Positions 22,489-34,440 are shown, counted from the stretch's first letter. The stretch is DNA of 64,000 nt from Tetracentron sinense (GCA_015143295.1 JABCRI010001343.1:682001-746000); one strand, 5' to 3'. Notes: generated by a model not told the origin, from the sequence alone. Program-made: numbers and translations.

Positions 22489-23660
22489 TGTTGGTGTAAG
22501 TCCTGGTCCAACTGTCATGGGTTATGGAGCTTGGTAAAGATGAAGAAAATTGAAGAACTCAACTTTCAAGCATCGCTTCCGGATTTAGGAAGGTAAAAGA
22601 CCTAGTGACCTAATACCTAGGTTGAAATTGACTTATATCATTTGAAGAAAAAACTAGGTGGTTAGTTTAGACTTAAGGAAAACTCTCAAGGTTGAGTTGG
22701 TGAAAAATCAGGCAAATAGGGAAACTGGTAGGCTTACCATGTGCTGATCGATCGACCCCTCCAGACGAGCGGTCAATCCCTTGCCTACTGATCGACCGCT
22801 CATCTGGAGGGGTTGACTCTTGCTCGAAAAGTTTTGTATGGTAAAATATTTCAAAGAGTGTAAAATTGACCGGTCGACCCCTTCAGAAGAACGGTTGACC
22901 CCTAGTGGATCGATCGACCGCTCCTCTAGAGGGGGTCGACCCATGTTGCTCTTGTTTGGTCTCCTATGTCATCTAAACTCTCTGAAACTTATAAATACAA
23001 ACCTTATAACCTAATTTGAGTGAATTTGATATATTTGTGAGAATGGAAACTAGGAAAACTATTCTAAGGTTTTCTATTCTTCGTTGTTGATCCTATTTGA
23101 TCCCTCCTCTCACAAACACTCTAGAGAATGCAAGAATAGCTTCTTATTCTTCATGCTTGCATTGTGCGATCTTATTTCGCTATGAGATCCCTCTAGAGTT
23201 GGTTTTGATAAATTGATTCAACAAACCCCGACACTTGTGAGTGTCTTTGGCCGATGTGTTAATCCGGAGCCTTTGCAGAAAATCGTGGTTTGGAAAGCTT
23301 CAAGAAGATTTGGCCGGTGTGGAACCGGAGCTGTTGTGGCAAAGATCGAACCGGCTGGTTCGTGGACTACATGATGAAGACTTGTACCGGAGAACGTAGT
23401 GTCGTGTCCGTGTTGGGTAAGGTCGTCCTGTACTTAATATTTTTCTCTTAGTGGATTGTTTGATTGGATGAGGTCTCATGGTTTTCCCCGAAAGAGTTTC
23501 CACGTAAAAATCTTTGTATGTTGGATTGTGAATGTGTGTTTATTTCTGACCAATTAAATTGCTAAATTAAAATTAGTTAGAAATTTTTAGGGTAGACCTA
23601 TTTCCCCCCCCCCCCCCCTTCTAGGTCATAGAGATCATCGATCCAGGTAATTTCACAAAA
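22489..23660 (+). mobile_element. LTR-like retrotransposon end with hairpin cassettes
   Basis: The stretch starts TGTTGGTGTAAG. It contains two long inverted repeats (22746-22817 and 22868-22942) made of GATCGACCCCTCCAGA-type arms, a C-run (about 23607-23620) and CCTTCTAGGTCATAGAG, a layout like some plant Copia LTRs. I could not fix the 3' boundary or a duplication, and no coding region follows. Treat the limits and the family as tentative. Confidence 0.4.
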
Positions 23661-24619
23661 TACAAAAATCCAAACCTATCTAAAATTTTCAGTCTTTTCG
23701 AACAAATACTCTATAACAGGGTTGAGGGTTTCTGTGAAAAAAATTGATTTACCCAAAGTTCCAAAACGGCCCCCAACTCAGCAGTTGATATATATAGACA
23801 CTTACAAAAGAAATTCTGCTGAAACACCAGAACTACTACGAAATGAACTAGAGAAATACAATCAGATAACAGACAGCTAGGATGCCAATGTATTAAAATA
23901 TAACAAGACAGGTACGATTCATAAACCTTTGAACGGAAGGTTGGATAATTCTTCTTAATGCTAAAAGTTCGCATGTGGAGACCTAGTATGCGAGGATATA
24001 CACAAATAGATATATGTATCAATAGATACAGACGTACAGAAACACAAACATAGACATGTACAAAAAAGAGTTAAAATTTTGATCGCACTGAAAAGTAATA
24101 AAGAAAACGAATAAAGGTGGACCTTGGCTTCAATTTCGGATAATTGCTTCTCATGAATAGAAAATTTTGATTCAGCCTATGCCAACGCATGAAGTTGCCT
24201 TAACAGTTCACCACCACCTCTACAAGCATAAATTTTTGTCATGTCAGAATCCTATTAGAAGTGGACGAGAACACTTTAAAAGTGACTTATAATACAGTTA
24301 TCGTAGCAATAAAAATTTGGTTTAAAGAAATCATTTAAATTGATTTTTATGTCTAATCTTTTGCAAGGATTAAACTATTGACTATATCAAGTGAAAGAAA
24401 AATATATGGAAACCAGCTCTAAAATTAGCATCTATTTTATGACGTGAATCAGGAGTGCTAGCAGAACAGTACTTACTTGCGACTACCAGCACCCAGTCAG
24501 CAGACCACTTGGTTGAAATATATCACCTTCAAGAGTTACACTTGGGGTGCAGATTTCCCTACTAAAAGCAACCTATGCCAAATTGATTAACGTGCAAATC
24601 AGATCATGCACGCTATCAC

Positions 24620-25024
24620 AAAATGGCTAATGGTTTCTCTTTAATAGAACACTGGGTTTTGATTTTAAGTAATTATAGCAATCAAGAAAATGAATGAATA
24701 TATGGCCAACTCCAATAGCGACATAGTGTAATTAAAATTATATAATAAAAATACAAGTATTTGTAAATTAATGATCTATCTTATTAGCCCTGTCTATGAG
24801 ATTCTGGCATGCACTGATGACTGATGTAGCATAAGTTCCACATTCTGGATAGCGAATTCGGAAGTGGGGCTAATGAACAATACCGTGAACAATAAGTGTA
24901 GGACTGTCGGAAGAAAAATACATTGAACAATAAGCATAGGAGTTTTCAAAATATTTTAATTGGTGTAGGATTTGTTCTAGAGAGTAAAAAATTAAGAATT
25001 GCTATAAGATTAGGAATGTGTCAT
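24620..25024. other. Intergenic, no features seen
   Basis: AT-rich, beyond the last recognised SMC2 remnant. No further SMC2 exon recognised. Confidence 0.4.
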
Positions 25025-25033
25025 AAATTAGAA

Positions 25034-25432
25034 GGAGTCAAATCCTCTACGGTGATAACCGGATTTGGCAAATCTGGTTATCACCCCTAGAGGTCGCCAA
25101 GTGTCTCCTTTGACACCCCTTAACCGTGGGTAAGGTTCACCCATCCCTAGGGTTCACCCAACCCTCCTTGTTTTTTTTTAAAAAATATTAATTCTTTTTT
25201 TAAAAAAAATTTAAAAACTCTTTTTGGAGTTTTTTTAATATTAAAAACAGTTTTGAATTTTAAAAAAAGAATTAATATTTAAAAAAAAAAAAAACCAAAG
25301 ATGGGTGGATGAACCTTAGGGGTGGGTGAACCTTACCCACGGTTAAGGGGTGTCAAAGGAGACACATGGCGACCTCTAGGGGTGATAACCGGATTTGCCA
25401 AATCCAGTTATCACAGTAGAGGATTTGGTTCC
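25034..25432. mobile_element. Mutator-like foldback MITE with 9-bp duplication
   Basis: A 399-bp element has inverted ends over most of its length. The left arm starts GGAGTCAAATCCTCTAC; the right arm, read in reverse, starts GGAACCAAATCCTCTAC. Arms of about 150 bp contain GATAACCGGATTTG, GGTCGCCA and a CACCCCTTAACC word. The 9-bp duplication AAATTAGAA (25033 and before; 25433-25441) suits Mutator-like elements. The centre is poly(A)/poly(T). Related words (AAGGGGTGTCAAAGGAGACAC) recur in the arrays at 38 kb, 53.8 kb and 55.6 kb. Confidence 0.8.
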
Positions 25433-25442
25433 AAATTAGAAG

Positions 25443-26105
25443 TTATTGCTTTGAATTAGAGTAACAGTAGGAGTCTAGTAAAGGGCTATAGAAAGGGGTG
25501 TGTCCATTCCAGTAGATAGAATGGTTTCTTTTTACGTTTTTTAATTTGTAAGGAGTTTTGTTGGGTAAAAATCTGGAATATATCATTTTACTAATAAAAG
25601 TAGGAGTATGCAAAACTTTATTTTGACGTAAATACCCTTTAACTTAATTTATTTAATACATAACTTCTAAGAGTCCGTCTATAATTGAGATAAACGGATA
25701 AGATTTGGGAGTATATTTGGGATTACACTTTCGGAGTATCCCTAGACTAATTCAACTTATAATATAAAACTTTAATTAAGTCACTATTTAATATTATGTG
25801 GGACCCATTATTAAAAGAGAGTTGATTTAGGACTCTACTATATTAGGGAAGAATCCTAAAAGAGAGTTGGTTTAGGACTCTATCATATTTCTATAGAAAG
25901 AGGATCTCTCCAAAAGGAAAGTTAATTGGTTTAGTATATATCATTTTACTAATAAAAGTACATTACATCAAAGTCATTAGGGCATAGTGACAAGGTAGGC
26001 TAAAGATTCTTTAGAGCAACTTCATCTGTGAAATCTTTCTCATAATCTTTCTTTTAAAGGATAAACATCCTTACATAGAAGGCTTTGCTTCTTGTGTCAT
26101 TGGTT
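25443..26105. other. Intergenic, short duplicated words
   Basis: TATATCATTTTACTAATAAA occurs twice (about 25577 and 25936) and GAGAGTTG...TTTAGGACTCTA also twice. This suggests an old Helitron-like or tandem-duplicated repeat. No gene. Confidence 0.4.
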
Positions 26106-26114
26106 GTTTTTAGG

Positions 26115-26320
26115 TGGAAATAGCCAAGGAAATGGACAAATCATCGGCAAAGTTGGATGATGTAGATGAGATGATATACTTAGTCATGGCTGCAGATCCA
26201 CAAGTGCAATCTATTTTAAGTAGTTTTGTTGATGTATGGATGCTGGTCATCACAACTACTTCTGATGAAAGGCGTAATTTTACAACTTCAATTGAAGACA
26301 GTAATCCTGGCACCTAAGGT
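26115..26320 (+). pseudogene. Exon-like fragment of an unrecognised protein
   Basis: A frame bounded by an acceptor (TTTTTAG|GTGGAAATAGCC) and a donor (CCTAAG|GTAAGAATTC) reads EIAKEMDKSSAKLDDVDEMI, MAADPQVQSILSSFVDVWM and TTTSDERRNFTTS. The composition looks like real acidic helical protein, not chance. The frame stops just before the donor, while a neighbouring frame runs through it, so it may be shifted. I do not recognise the family and saw no adjoining exons. It may be a gene relic carried between transposons. Confidence 0.4.
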
Positions 26321-27084
26321 AAGAATTCTGATTGATCATCATCAAACAATCAATAAGTGTGTCCATTTTTTTTCTTATGATATCATATCTCAAGAAAAAC
26401 GCTTTGTTTTTTAACCTACAAGGTTACAATGAGTAGGGTTATCTTTCTGTCAATCAATCTCTCTGACTTTACTTCTCATTCTGCTGTAGCAGTATATTTG
26501 TCACCATGAGTTAATGTAGCATCATCATGTGTAAAAAAGACTTAACCCAAACCCAAACCCATTCCAATACACGAAACCCAAACCCATACCTAGTCTTTGG
26601 GTTTAGGATGGAAGACTAACTTACTCGAACATCTGATTAAAATTATAATAAGTAGAAGTATAGCTTGATTAGACTTATAATAATAATGGGATAATTTCAT
26701 TAGAATTATAACGAGAAGTGTAGCTTTATTATAGTTCTAATTTCCATCAGAATTATAATAAGTAGAAGTATAGCTTGATTAAAATTATAATAATAGTAGG
26801 ACCATGAAACCCGGTATTACGTATGGAGTAATAAGTGTTATAATAATAGTAGGACCCATGAAACCCAGTATTACGTATGGAGTAAACTTTTTAGCTTAGA
26901 ATTATAATAATAGTGAGACCCATGGAGTTAGAAGTCTTGCTTTAGAACTTTTTAAAATATATCTATTTAGTTTTAATCTTTAGTCTTAACAATTCAGTAA
27001 AACTCTACCAATTCTAATTAAACATTGATTTTTTAGTCTTGTTTAAAAAATTAAGTTTTTCGTTAATGATGAAAAATTTATGCG
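26321..27084. other. AT-rich repeats before a Helitron-like end
   Basis: The words AATTATAATAAGTAGAAGTA and GAAACCCGGTATTACGTATG or near copies occur two or three times at about 26640-26900. No gene. Confidence 0.45.
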
Positions 27085-27109
27085 TGCATAGCACGTGCAC
27101 CACTACTAG
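27084..27109 (+). mobile_element. Helitron-like 3' end
   Basis: A short hairpin (GCGTGC ATA GCACGTGC) is followed by CACCACTACTAG and then T. Helitrons end with a hairpin near CTRR and insert before T. The matching 5' TC end was not located. Similar ends form an array at 40.3-41.7 kb. Confidence 0.5.
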
Positions 27110-27173
27110 TATATATAAATGTAATATATATAATATATATACACACCTGCATAAGGAGAAGGGATGACACATG

Positions 27174-27174
<1 letters not shown>

Positions 27175-27207
<33 letters not shown>
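27175..27207. repeat. (GA)n microsatellite
   Basis: A GAGAGA run of about 16 units. Confidence 0.9.
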
Positions 27208-27210
<3 letters not shown>

Positions 27211-27366
27211 TAATACGTGTACGAAAATATATCATGTATATACTTTTATTGATATGGGGGTATTTCCCATGGATAGGCAAGATGGTGCCTCCAGTGGGGA
27301 TTTTTACATATGGTAAAGACAAGGAAAATAAAGCAAGGGTGGCCTCAGAAATGTAATATATACAAT

Positions 27367-29848
27367 TGTCGCACCCCAAAACCCCACCTAAGAGAATGTG
27401 AGATCTTGGCATGCGACTTACTTAACAAACCATCCTATTAAAAGCATTTAAGGCATACCAAAAAATACGAACCTAAAAATTTCTTCAATTAATAACATCA
27501 ACTAAATCCATAATCCATAACTGCAACTGGAATATAATAAAATCCTGATCATCTATCATGATTATTAATCATAAAACTAAACTAAACATGATTCCCCATA
27601 AAGTCAATTAAAGTCTCCCTGAAATTTAAATACTAATAAATCAACTTCAACAATAGGGCCATCGATCAAGATCTCGTTCTTTTTCGGGATGATCACCTTC
27701 ATGTTCCTCTATGTATTTCTCTTCTTCCCACGGTCCAGGTGCACAGATATCAAAACCAGAACCTGCCGATAACAAAGTCATCGGCTAAGTAACAAATTAC
27801 TCTACATCTATAACGAACAATAGTAAACAATATAATGAATACTAACATACATGCATTTCATACCTCAGTTCACATACATAAATCAGAATGCGGAAACAAA
27901 CAGGTACATTATGTCAATTGCTTTCTTTTCTTTCTTTCTTATTTTCTTACATTCTTATTTTTCATACTTCTTACTTTATCATTTTATGAATAACACATCC
28001 ACATACATTGATTAATAAATTAAAATACCGTTTTACCGTATAAGGAAAGGGGTTACTATACTTTACTTTACCGAGATACCACCCTTCGTATATTATCCGA
28101 CACGAACGGTTTAGTACATTTTCCGGTACGACGGCTTACTTACTTTAACATACTTATCACCCTTTTGATGATATTCGGTGGTGCAAAACATAAACATGCA
28201 TTATCGCTTTTGTGTGTCTTTCTTTCTTACTTACTTACTTTGCTTTTGATCTTACTTGTAATCTTATTAGTACCCTTAATTTCTTCTTTATACATGTGCA
28301 TATTTTTCATTGGTAATTGCACAATGATACACCTTGGTTAAATTATACCTAAGACTAACCGTCAAGGGTTATAGGACATCTCACCATAGCGTTCTATTTC
28401 ACTATGTTAACTAGGCCTAGGCAAGCTTAACTCTCATTAAAGGTTCTTTTACCCAAATATATATCACGTATAAAAACATAAAATAAACACACAACTTTCA
28501 TATATCCAATAATTTAACAATCTATAATCACAGTTTATCTTTAATAGACATAAGTCACAATCTAATTTAAGCATCAAAACCCTCTTTTTAATCGAGATCA
28601 ATATCATAATTATACCACATATTTTATCAATAATAATTCTCATGAATTATAATCACAAAATCACACTAACATATAATCATAATCTCATAAATAATTCATC
28701 TCAATCATTCAAATTCCTTCATATATTTCATTCAACTTCATACATTCATCACATCCTCCTCATATATCCACATACATTCAATATAAATTTTAAATCCTCT
28801 TGTTAAAGTATAAACGAAGTATAAGCATGGTTATTCATATCCTAATCATCTTAATCACATCTTACTTTAATCATTCATGAAACAATAAATCAGGGATAAT
28901 AGTAATTTATAGATCTTACTTATCTTCACGTTCTTACTTAGATCTCTCTTTTAATTCCTCCCTTAGATTAATATTCAAGATATTGAGGACTAGGGATCGT
29001 TATTTACATCACTTGATCGTTTTCCTACGATCTATCGCTTGCGAATAAGACTTAATCTCGATCTTCAAGCCTTATTTTTTTTTTTTTTTTATCTAATCCT
29101 TGAACTCCTTAAGATTCCTCCTTTTGATATCTCAGAAAGCTCTCAATTTTCGCTCTTTTAGGTTTAGAAGCCTATAGAAACTTTGGATGGTTATTTATAG
29201 AGTTAGGGGAGCAAAGTGAACTTAAAAAGTCAAAAATCGATGTTTTTGCACATGTTTCAGCACCCACGGATCAATTGGCGAGTTTGGTCGATCAATCCTA
29301 GCCACCACCGATCGATCAGAGCTAGTTGGACCGATCGGTCAGATCCCATATATATATATATATATATATGTATTCCTAAACCTTACTCCGGTATTTTGCC
29401 CTTAATTTTTGAGTCGGTTATTGGAATTGGACGATTCAACTTGCATTGGAACCGTTATTCGAATGAGAACAATTTCTTGTCTAATAGATAAGTCTCAATT
29501 TTAAGTCCTTTGAGGTCAAAATGTCTTATCAAGTTAGATGAAGGTGAAAGCGAACCCCGAAACATTTGAGTTAATACTGAAAACTCAATGTTTGAACCCC
29601 TAGACTCCTAGAAGTTAGAAAATAGATACCTTAGCCTAATTTTAAGCAATGAGGTGCCCCTTAAACCCAAAACTTTTAATTTAATAATAATAATAAGTTA
29701 ATCACTATTATTATTATATAAGAGTTTACTAATCTAGGCATCCCACATTAATTCTCATAGGAACACATGCATTTAAAATCGGATGCATATTCCAAAGAAT
29801 TCATGTAAATGGCACGAATGCCGAGAAACTAAATTTTGGGTCTCTACA
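27367..29848 (-). mobile_element. Probable solo LTR, Gypsy-like, 2.5 kb
   Basis: The plus strand runs from TGTCGCACCCC to GGGTCTCTACA. Read on the minus strand it starts TGTAGAGACCC and carries CTATAAATAACC at about 29190-29205 as a likely promoter, so the minus orientation is favoured. Flanks ACAAT and ATAAT agree at four of five bases. No primer site follows at either end. The interior is AT-rich with a (TA)n tract at about 29348-29370 and a GATCGATC-rich stretch at 29272-29342. Confidence 0.6.
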
Positions 29849-31025
29849 ATAATATTCTCTTTGGTCTTCTGGTATTCTTTGAGAGTTTTCTAAAGTCTTA
29901 AAGATTCAATCCTTTGACTAATCGATTGATTGATATCCGCATATGGAGGGCCACTTCTCCTTTATATCTGAGAATGAGAAACTTGCGCATTCTCCCTTAT
30001 GGAGAGTGGAGTCTTCCTATAATCCTATGGATATGTGCCCACCCCACTTGCCCATTGACGGGCTTGTGGAGAGTTGAATCCCTTCACCTGGCGTCCTCCT
30101 CCTACATCTTACTAGAGAAGGGGGAATGGGCTGATACCTATTCTAAATCTTGGGAGGGAACATTTGCTAGAGAAGGGGGAATGGGCTGATACCTATTCTA
30201 AATCTTGGGAGGGAACATTTGCTAGAGAAGGGGGAATGGGCTGATACCCATTCTCGTAAGAACCTACATGAGATGATGAGAAAAGGAGGTCCCCTCTTTG
30301 TTGGGGCTCCCTCAACATGTGACAATCAGCCATTGGGGCAGCTGCTTGTTAATTAATGGAAAGATCTTCCCTTTTGAGGATCAAGGGTAGGATCCTCGTA
30401 GGATCCAAGGTCCCAAAAAAAAATGGGATCTTTGTTGGAGAATCCTTGTAGCTTTCAAAAGTTACTGCCAATAGTTGTGGCAATCTATTCTTTCCTTGGA
30501 AATCTTATTATAACATAAGAAATGCTAGTGAGACCGCAAAGGGCCGAGACCGTGCATCTAATGCACGGAACTCAAAATTTTATTGAATATGTTTTTATTT
30601 TTTTGAGTCTTGTGCATCACATACACGGTCTCGGTGTGGTCTTGGCCCTTTGCGGTCTCACTAGCATTTCTCATTATAATAGGGTTCCCTTCGAATGAGA
30701 AATATTCTTCCATTTTGCTATCACACTAAAGAGTACATATAGCACTCATGCTGTCAAGCCAAATGGCAGCTTTTTATTAATTGCCAATTTGCCACTATTA
30801 AGAGGGGTTCTATTAGACCTCCAACCGCTTGGTATACATGGCAATCTTTTCTACATTTGCAAAGGAGAAGGGTTAGGATGGCTCTTAGGCAACCATTTAT
30901 GATGTGGCAACCTGTGATTGACTACCCATTGAAAAGAAAATCATAAAACCCTTAAGCCGCTGAAAAAATAATGGTTGGCTGCCACCATGAAGGTTTTTCA
31001 GTAAGACCCTTATGCCACTGAACAC
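29849..31025. other. Intergenic with a 54-bp tandem repeat and a foldback element
   Basis: Three units of about 54 bp built on GAGAAGGGGGAATGGGCTGA lie at about 30114-30255. A foldback element follows at 30518-30673. No gene was recognised in the rest. Confidence 0.6.
30518..30673. mobile_element. Foldback MITE with TGAGACC arms
   Basis: The left arm AGAAATGCTAGTGAGACCGC continues GGGCCGAGACC, and its inverse closes the element at 30673. Arms are about 40 bp. ATTATAA occurs just outside both ends (about 30508 and 30672), a possible duplication. A relative with GAGACC and GGCCGAGACC arms lies at about 41225-41375. Confidence 0.7.
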
Positions 31026-31230
31026 ATGTGACAACCCAAGGTTGGTTGTGTTGATATATGTAATATCGGGGGTATATTTGTAAAAGGACATATATGTAAT
31101 GTTCTCTCTTAATATATATTTCTAGTAGGGTTCTCTATCCCTAACTAACCAATCTACCCTTATCTCTCTTCTTTCTCTCTTTCCTCTTGTGCTCTTCTCT
31201 AAACTCAATCTCCAATTTGGTATCAAAGCC
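31026..31230 (+). mobile_element. Copia-type LTR end and primer-binding site
   Basis: TTGGTATCAAAGCC at 31217-31230 matches the tRNA-Met primer site used by Copia elements, and the sequence before it ends like an LTR (CAATCTCCA). A plausible LTR start, TGTGACAACCC, is at 31027. The body of the element seems to be the Gag and RT relic at 33.1-34.4 kb, separated by a LINE inserted after about 31270. That link is inference. Confidence 0.4.
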
Positions 31231-31289
31231 TCAAAAGAACGAAGGAAGAGTTTGTTAAAACCAAAAGTAAGAACCAAATCTAAGACAGT

Positions 31290-32777
31290 TTAAGCCCCAA
31301 TGGTGGAAAGGTTTGCCAAGCGTTTGTCGAGGTGACAATCGTCTTATCTATCGAAAGGCAGAAAGTTGACTTTCATTCAAAGCACCCTAAGTAGTTTGCC
31401 AACCTATTACATGTCCACTCTCATCATCCCTTGCTCAGTTACACGGTCTCTCGAACATATGCAGTGGGAGTTCCTTTGGCACGAGAAAGGGGGCGGGTTC
31501 AATTATCATCTAGTTGAATGGGCTCACATATGTCACTCAAAGAGTGAGGGTGGTCTCAACATAAGGCCTCTGACGCTGGTGAATAAGGCGCTTTTGGAGA
31601 AATGGATCTAGAGGTTTGGGGAGAAAAGAGAGCTTGTGGCGGGTGGTGATTGTTGCCAGATATAGGGAGTTCACGTGCTAGGTCCCAAAGGAAGTTAAGA
31701 GGTCCTACGGGGTGGGAGTGTGGTAGGGGATAATGTTAGTTGCTCGCTTAGTAGTTCATTTTTCAAGTACAAGATAAATGACGGGTTTAAGGTTCAATTT
31801 TGGAATGACTTTTGGTGTAGAGCTTTCATATTACAGGATGATTTTGGTACTATCTTCAGCATGGTCATTGATAGGAACGCGTCCCGTAAGCGATTACATC
31901 GATAGGGTCAGCAGGAGGACAGTCTGTTGTCCAAGATTGAGAAGGATCTTAAATGATTGAGAGATAGTTGAGTTTGGGAGGCTTCTCGCGTGTTTGGGAT
32001 CATATCCCCCGGCTTCTAATGGTCGGGATTGCAGGGTTTGGTCTAAAGGCAACAAATGTCATTTTTCAGTGAGATCGCTAATTCAGGTGCTTGAGTCGGC
32101 TACATCAACCCTCTTTCCTCATAGGACAGTGTGAAATCCAAGCATTTCATGTAAAGTATCTTTCTTTCTATGGAATGCGGTTTTGAATAAGATTCTCACA
32201 TATAATCACTTGAAAAATATAGGGTGGAGGATGGCCAATCGTTGTTTTATGTGTCTCCAAGTGAAAGATTCAGTAAATCACATTCTTTTGCATTGCCTTA
32301 TAGCACGTGAGATTTGAAATTTATTTATTTCCCAAGTGGGCGTGGAGTGTGTCTTTCCATCTTCTTTTCACAACTTCTCATCCTACTGGGACTTGGTAAG
32401 TGGGGGTGGTTCAAGGATGGTTATCTGGGTGGTTTTGTCAGGTGCTATAGCGTGGTCTATTTGGAAAAAGATGAACAAGAAAGTCTTTGAGAACTCTATC
32501 TCTTCACAATATTTATGCCAGAAATGTCTCGTTGGTTTTGGAATGGGTCTCATCTGGAGAGTTGGAGGTGGATTTGGGCTTTCTACTAGTTTGATCTATA
32601 TAGCGGCTGAAAATCTACATTCAGAGGCTATCATGGCTTCTTCTTGTTTAGTCATGTTTTTCCTTTTTTCTGGTTCACACCCTTGTGAACTTTCACCTTT
32701 TTTTGTCTTTGTAGCTCTGTTTTTCTTCCATTAATATATTTTACCTGGATTATCAATTAAAAAAAACAAAAAAAAGA
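31290..32777 (+). mobile_element. 5'-truncated LINE with RT tail and poly(A)
   Basis: The plus strand codes TFIQSTLSSLPTYYMSTLII, HICHSKSEGGLNIRPL, then CFMCLQVKDSVNHILLHC with the zinc ligands, then RMVIWVVLSGAIAWSIWKK: the RT C-terminal and zf-RVT region of an L1-like LINE. At least three frame breaks or stops interrupt it (after NKALLEKWI, near 31905 and near 32320). It ends in an A-rich tail at 32758-32777. It is the longest of three LINE copies and the only one on the plus strand. Confidence 0.8.
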
Positions 32778-33049
32778 AGCAAGAAGACTCACAGTGACGT
32801 CACCAACCATACAGCTGACATCAGTTGTACGGCCTAGGCTGCCCATTGGGTACTTTAAAGGTAATTTTTTGGAGATCTTGATTTTAGAGGATTTTAGAAT
32901 CATATATTATGTGATTTGATTCAATATTGATGAAATTACAATGATTTAAAGGAAAAAAATATAGAAAAAAAAACTATTTCCGTTTAGAATTTTTTTCGCT
33001 CGAATGGGTTACTGTTCACACTGGTTATTGGTCATGGTTGGACCATTTT

Positions 33050-34440
33050 TGATAGGAACGTATTAAAACTGAGTTTCCTCAATTTGGATGAGATTTGAAG
33101 GAGTTATGAGGATTTTTTCATGCCTATTCCCTATCGTTTTTCACTGTTTTGAGGATTTTTATTCTCAGTTTGCTTATAACAGAAACTTAGATCACTTTTT
33201 TGGTAATCTTAATACTTTTGGACCATTTGTTGATGAGATGTTGATTGGTTGGAAGTGTGCCTCCATTTTTCCTTCTTAAGTTTCTCCTATTGATGCTAAA
33301 GTTCTTAATCCGTTGACTTTTTCCGACTCCGTTGTGCACTTTATCAACAATATTAAATTCAATGGTGATAATTTTCTTACGTGGTGATGCTTTATTGAAT
33401 TTTATATTGGGGGTCATTCTAAGATGGGGTATCTTGATGAGAAGACCCTATAGCCAGAGACAGGTATTTCCGAGATTGCTAAGTGGAATGCCGAGAATTG
33501 CATTATTTTGGGCTAATTGTTAATACTATGAAGCCTCAGATTGTAGGAAATTACATTTTCTATAAGAGTTGTCATGAGCTTTGGGAAGCTTTCATTCAGA
33601 CATATGCCCTAGTGGAAAATGATGCTTGGATCTACCAACTCACCCATGCGATTAATCATTTTCAGCAAGGGGATATGTCAATCTCTGATTGCTTTGGGGT
33701 TCTACAGCGTTATTGGGAAGAATTGAGTCATTATGAACCTCTGTCTGAGTTGTTCACTGCTTCTGCCAAGGTTATGACAAAGCGAATTGAGCATCATCGC
33801 ATTTATGATTTATTGGGTGGTCTTCGTGCCGAATTCAAGCAGTTGCATCCTCATATACTTGCCACATCTACATTGCCTTCTCTACGATCTGTGTATTCCA
33901 TGGTGATTGCTGAGGAACGTTGTCAGGACGTGATGCCCTTTAGTTTAATCATACCTAGGATATAGTTCCCCTTCCAGCTGAGAAGAAACTTGTGGGCTGC
34001 CATTGGATTTTAACTGTCAAACATGACTCTGATGGCAGTGTTGCTTGGTATAAGACATATCTTGTCACCCGCGGTTTTACTCAAACTTATGGGTTTGACT
34101 ATGATGCTACTTTTTCTCTTGTGGAAAAATTGACTTCTGTTCGTGTTCTACTCTCTTGTGGCAAATCAAAGTTGGCCTATCTATCAGTTGGACATCAAGA
34201 ATGCCTTTCTTCATAGGCATCTCACCGATGACGTAGATATGGATCCCCCTCCTGGTTTCTTATTTTAGGGGGAGTCTGGAAAGGTTTGTACACTTCAGAA
34301 GTCTGTATATGGTTTGAAACAATCACCTCGTACTATGTTCCACCACTTTAGAAATTTGAGTCACTTTGTCAAGGTTTCTAACAAAATTAATTCTTACCAT
34401 TGTGAGATTTCAAGTTTTACAATTTTTATGAGATTTGAAA
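33050..34440 (+). mobile_element. Broken Ty1/Copia relic: Gag and part of reverse transcriptase
   Basis: 33483-33965 reads as Copia Gag (CHELWEAFIQTYALVENDAW, then VLQRYWEELSHYEPL). A piece of RT follows directly (GCHWILTVKHDSDGSVAWYK, TYLVTRGFTQTYGFDYDATF), so protease and integrase are missing between them. The copy is heavily decayed with several breaks and clearly dead. It may belong with the primer site at 31217. Confidence 0.8.

Larger units (their letters stand above)
15604..24572 (-). pseudogene. SMC2 (condensin) pseudogene fragment with introns kept
   Basis: Four exon remnants on the minus strand follow the order of plant SMC2. 24572-24477 codes CTPSVTLEGDIFQPSGLLTG. 24219-24123 codes RGGGELLRQLHALA and KQLSEIEAK. 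16088-15972 codes LPLQKKFTDLKVQLELK and YDLSLFQNRAAQNDHHK. 15823-15604 codes KEKQLLYENCVSSVSLLEKS and GRLKDLDKKSKT. This is the hinge-side coiled coil of the condensin ATPase. Decay is clear: one extra G shifts frame at the end of the first remnant (about 24488), and stops interrupt the second (after LHALA), third (after QLELK) and fourth (15799-15797). Splice sites are retained, so it is a duplicated, not a processed, copy. ATPase heads are not seen. The 8 kb middle intron has been filled by a solo LTR, a LINE tail and another LTR-like stretch. Confidence 0.85.

Noticed and set aside
23300-23503. Minus-strand frame with basic residues (METLSGKTMRPHPIKQ)
   Set aside because: It falls in the LTR-like stretch, with no domain or splice context.
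31217-31230. Possible tRNA gene fragment (TTGGTATCAAAGCC)
   Set aside because: This is a retroelement primer-binding site, complementary to the 3' end of tRNA-Met; no cloverleaf around it.
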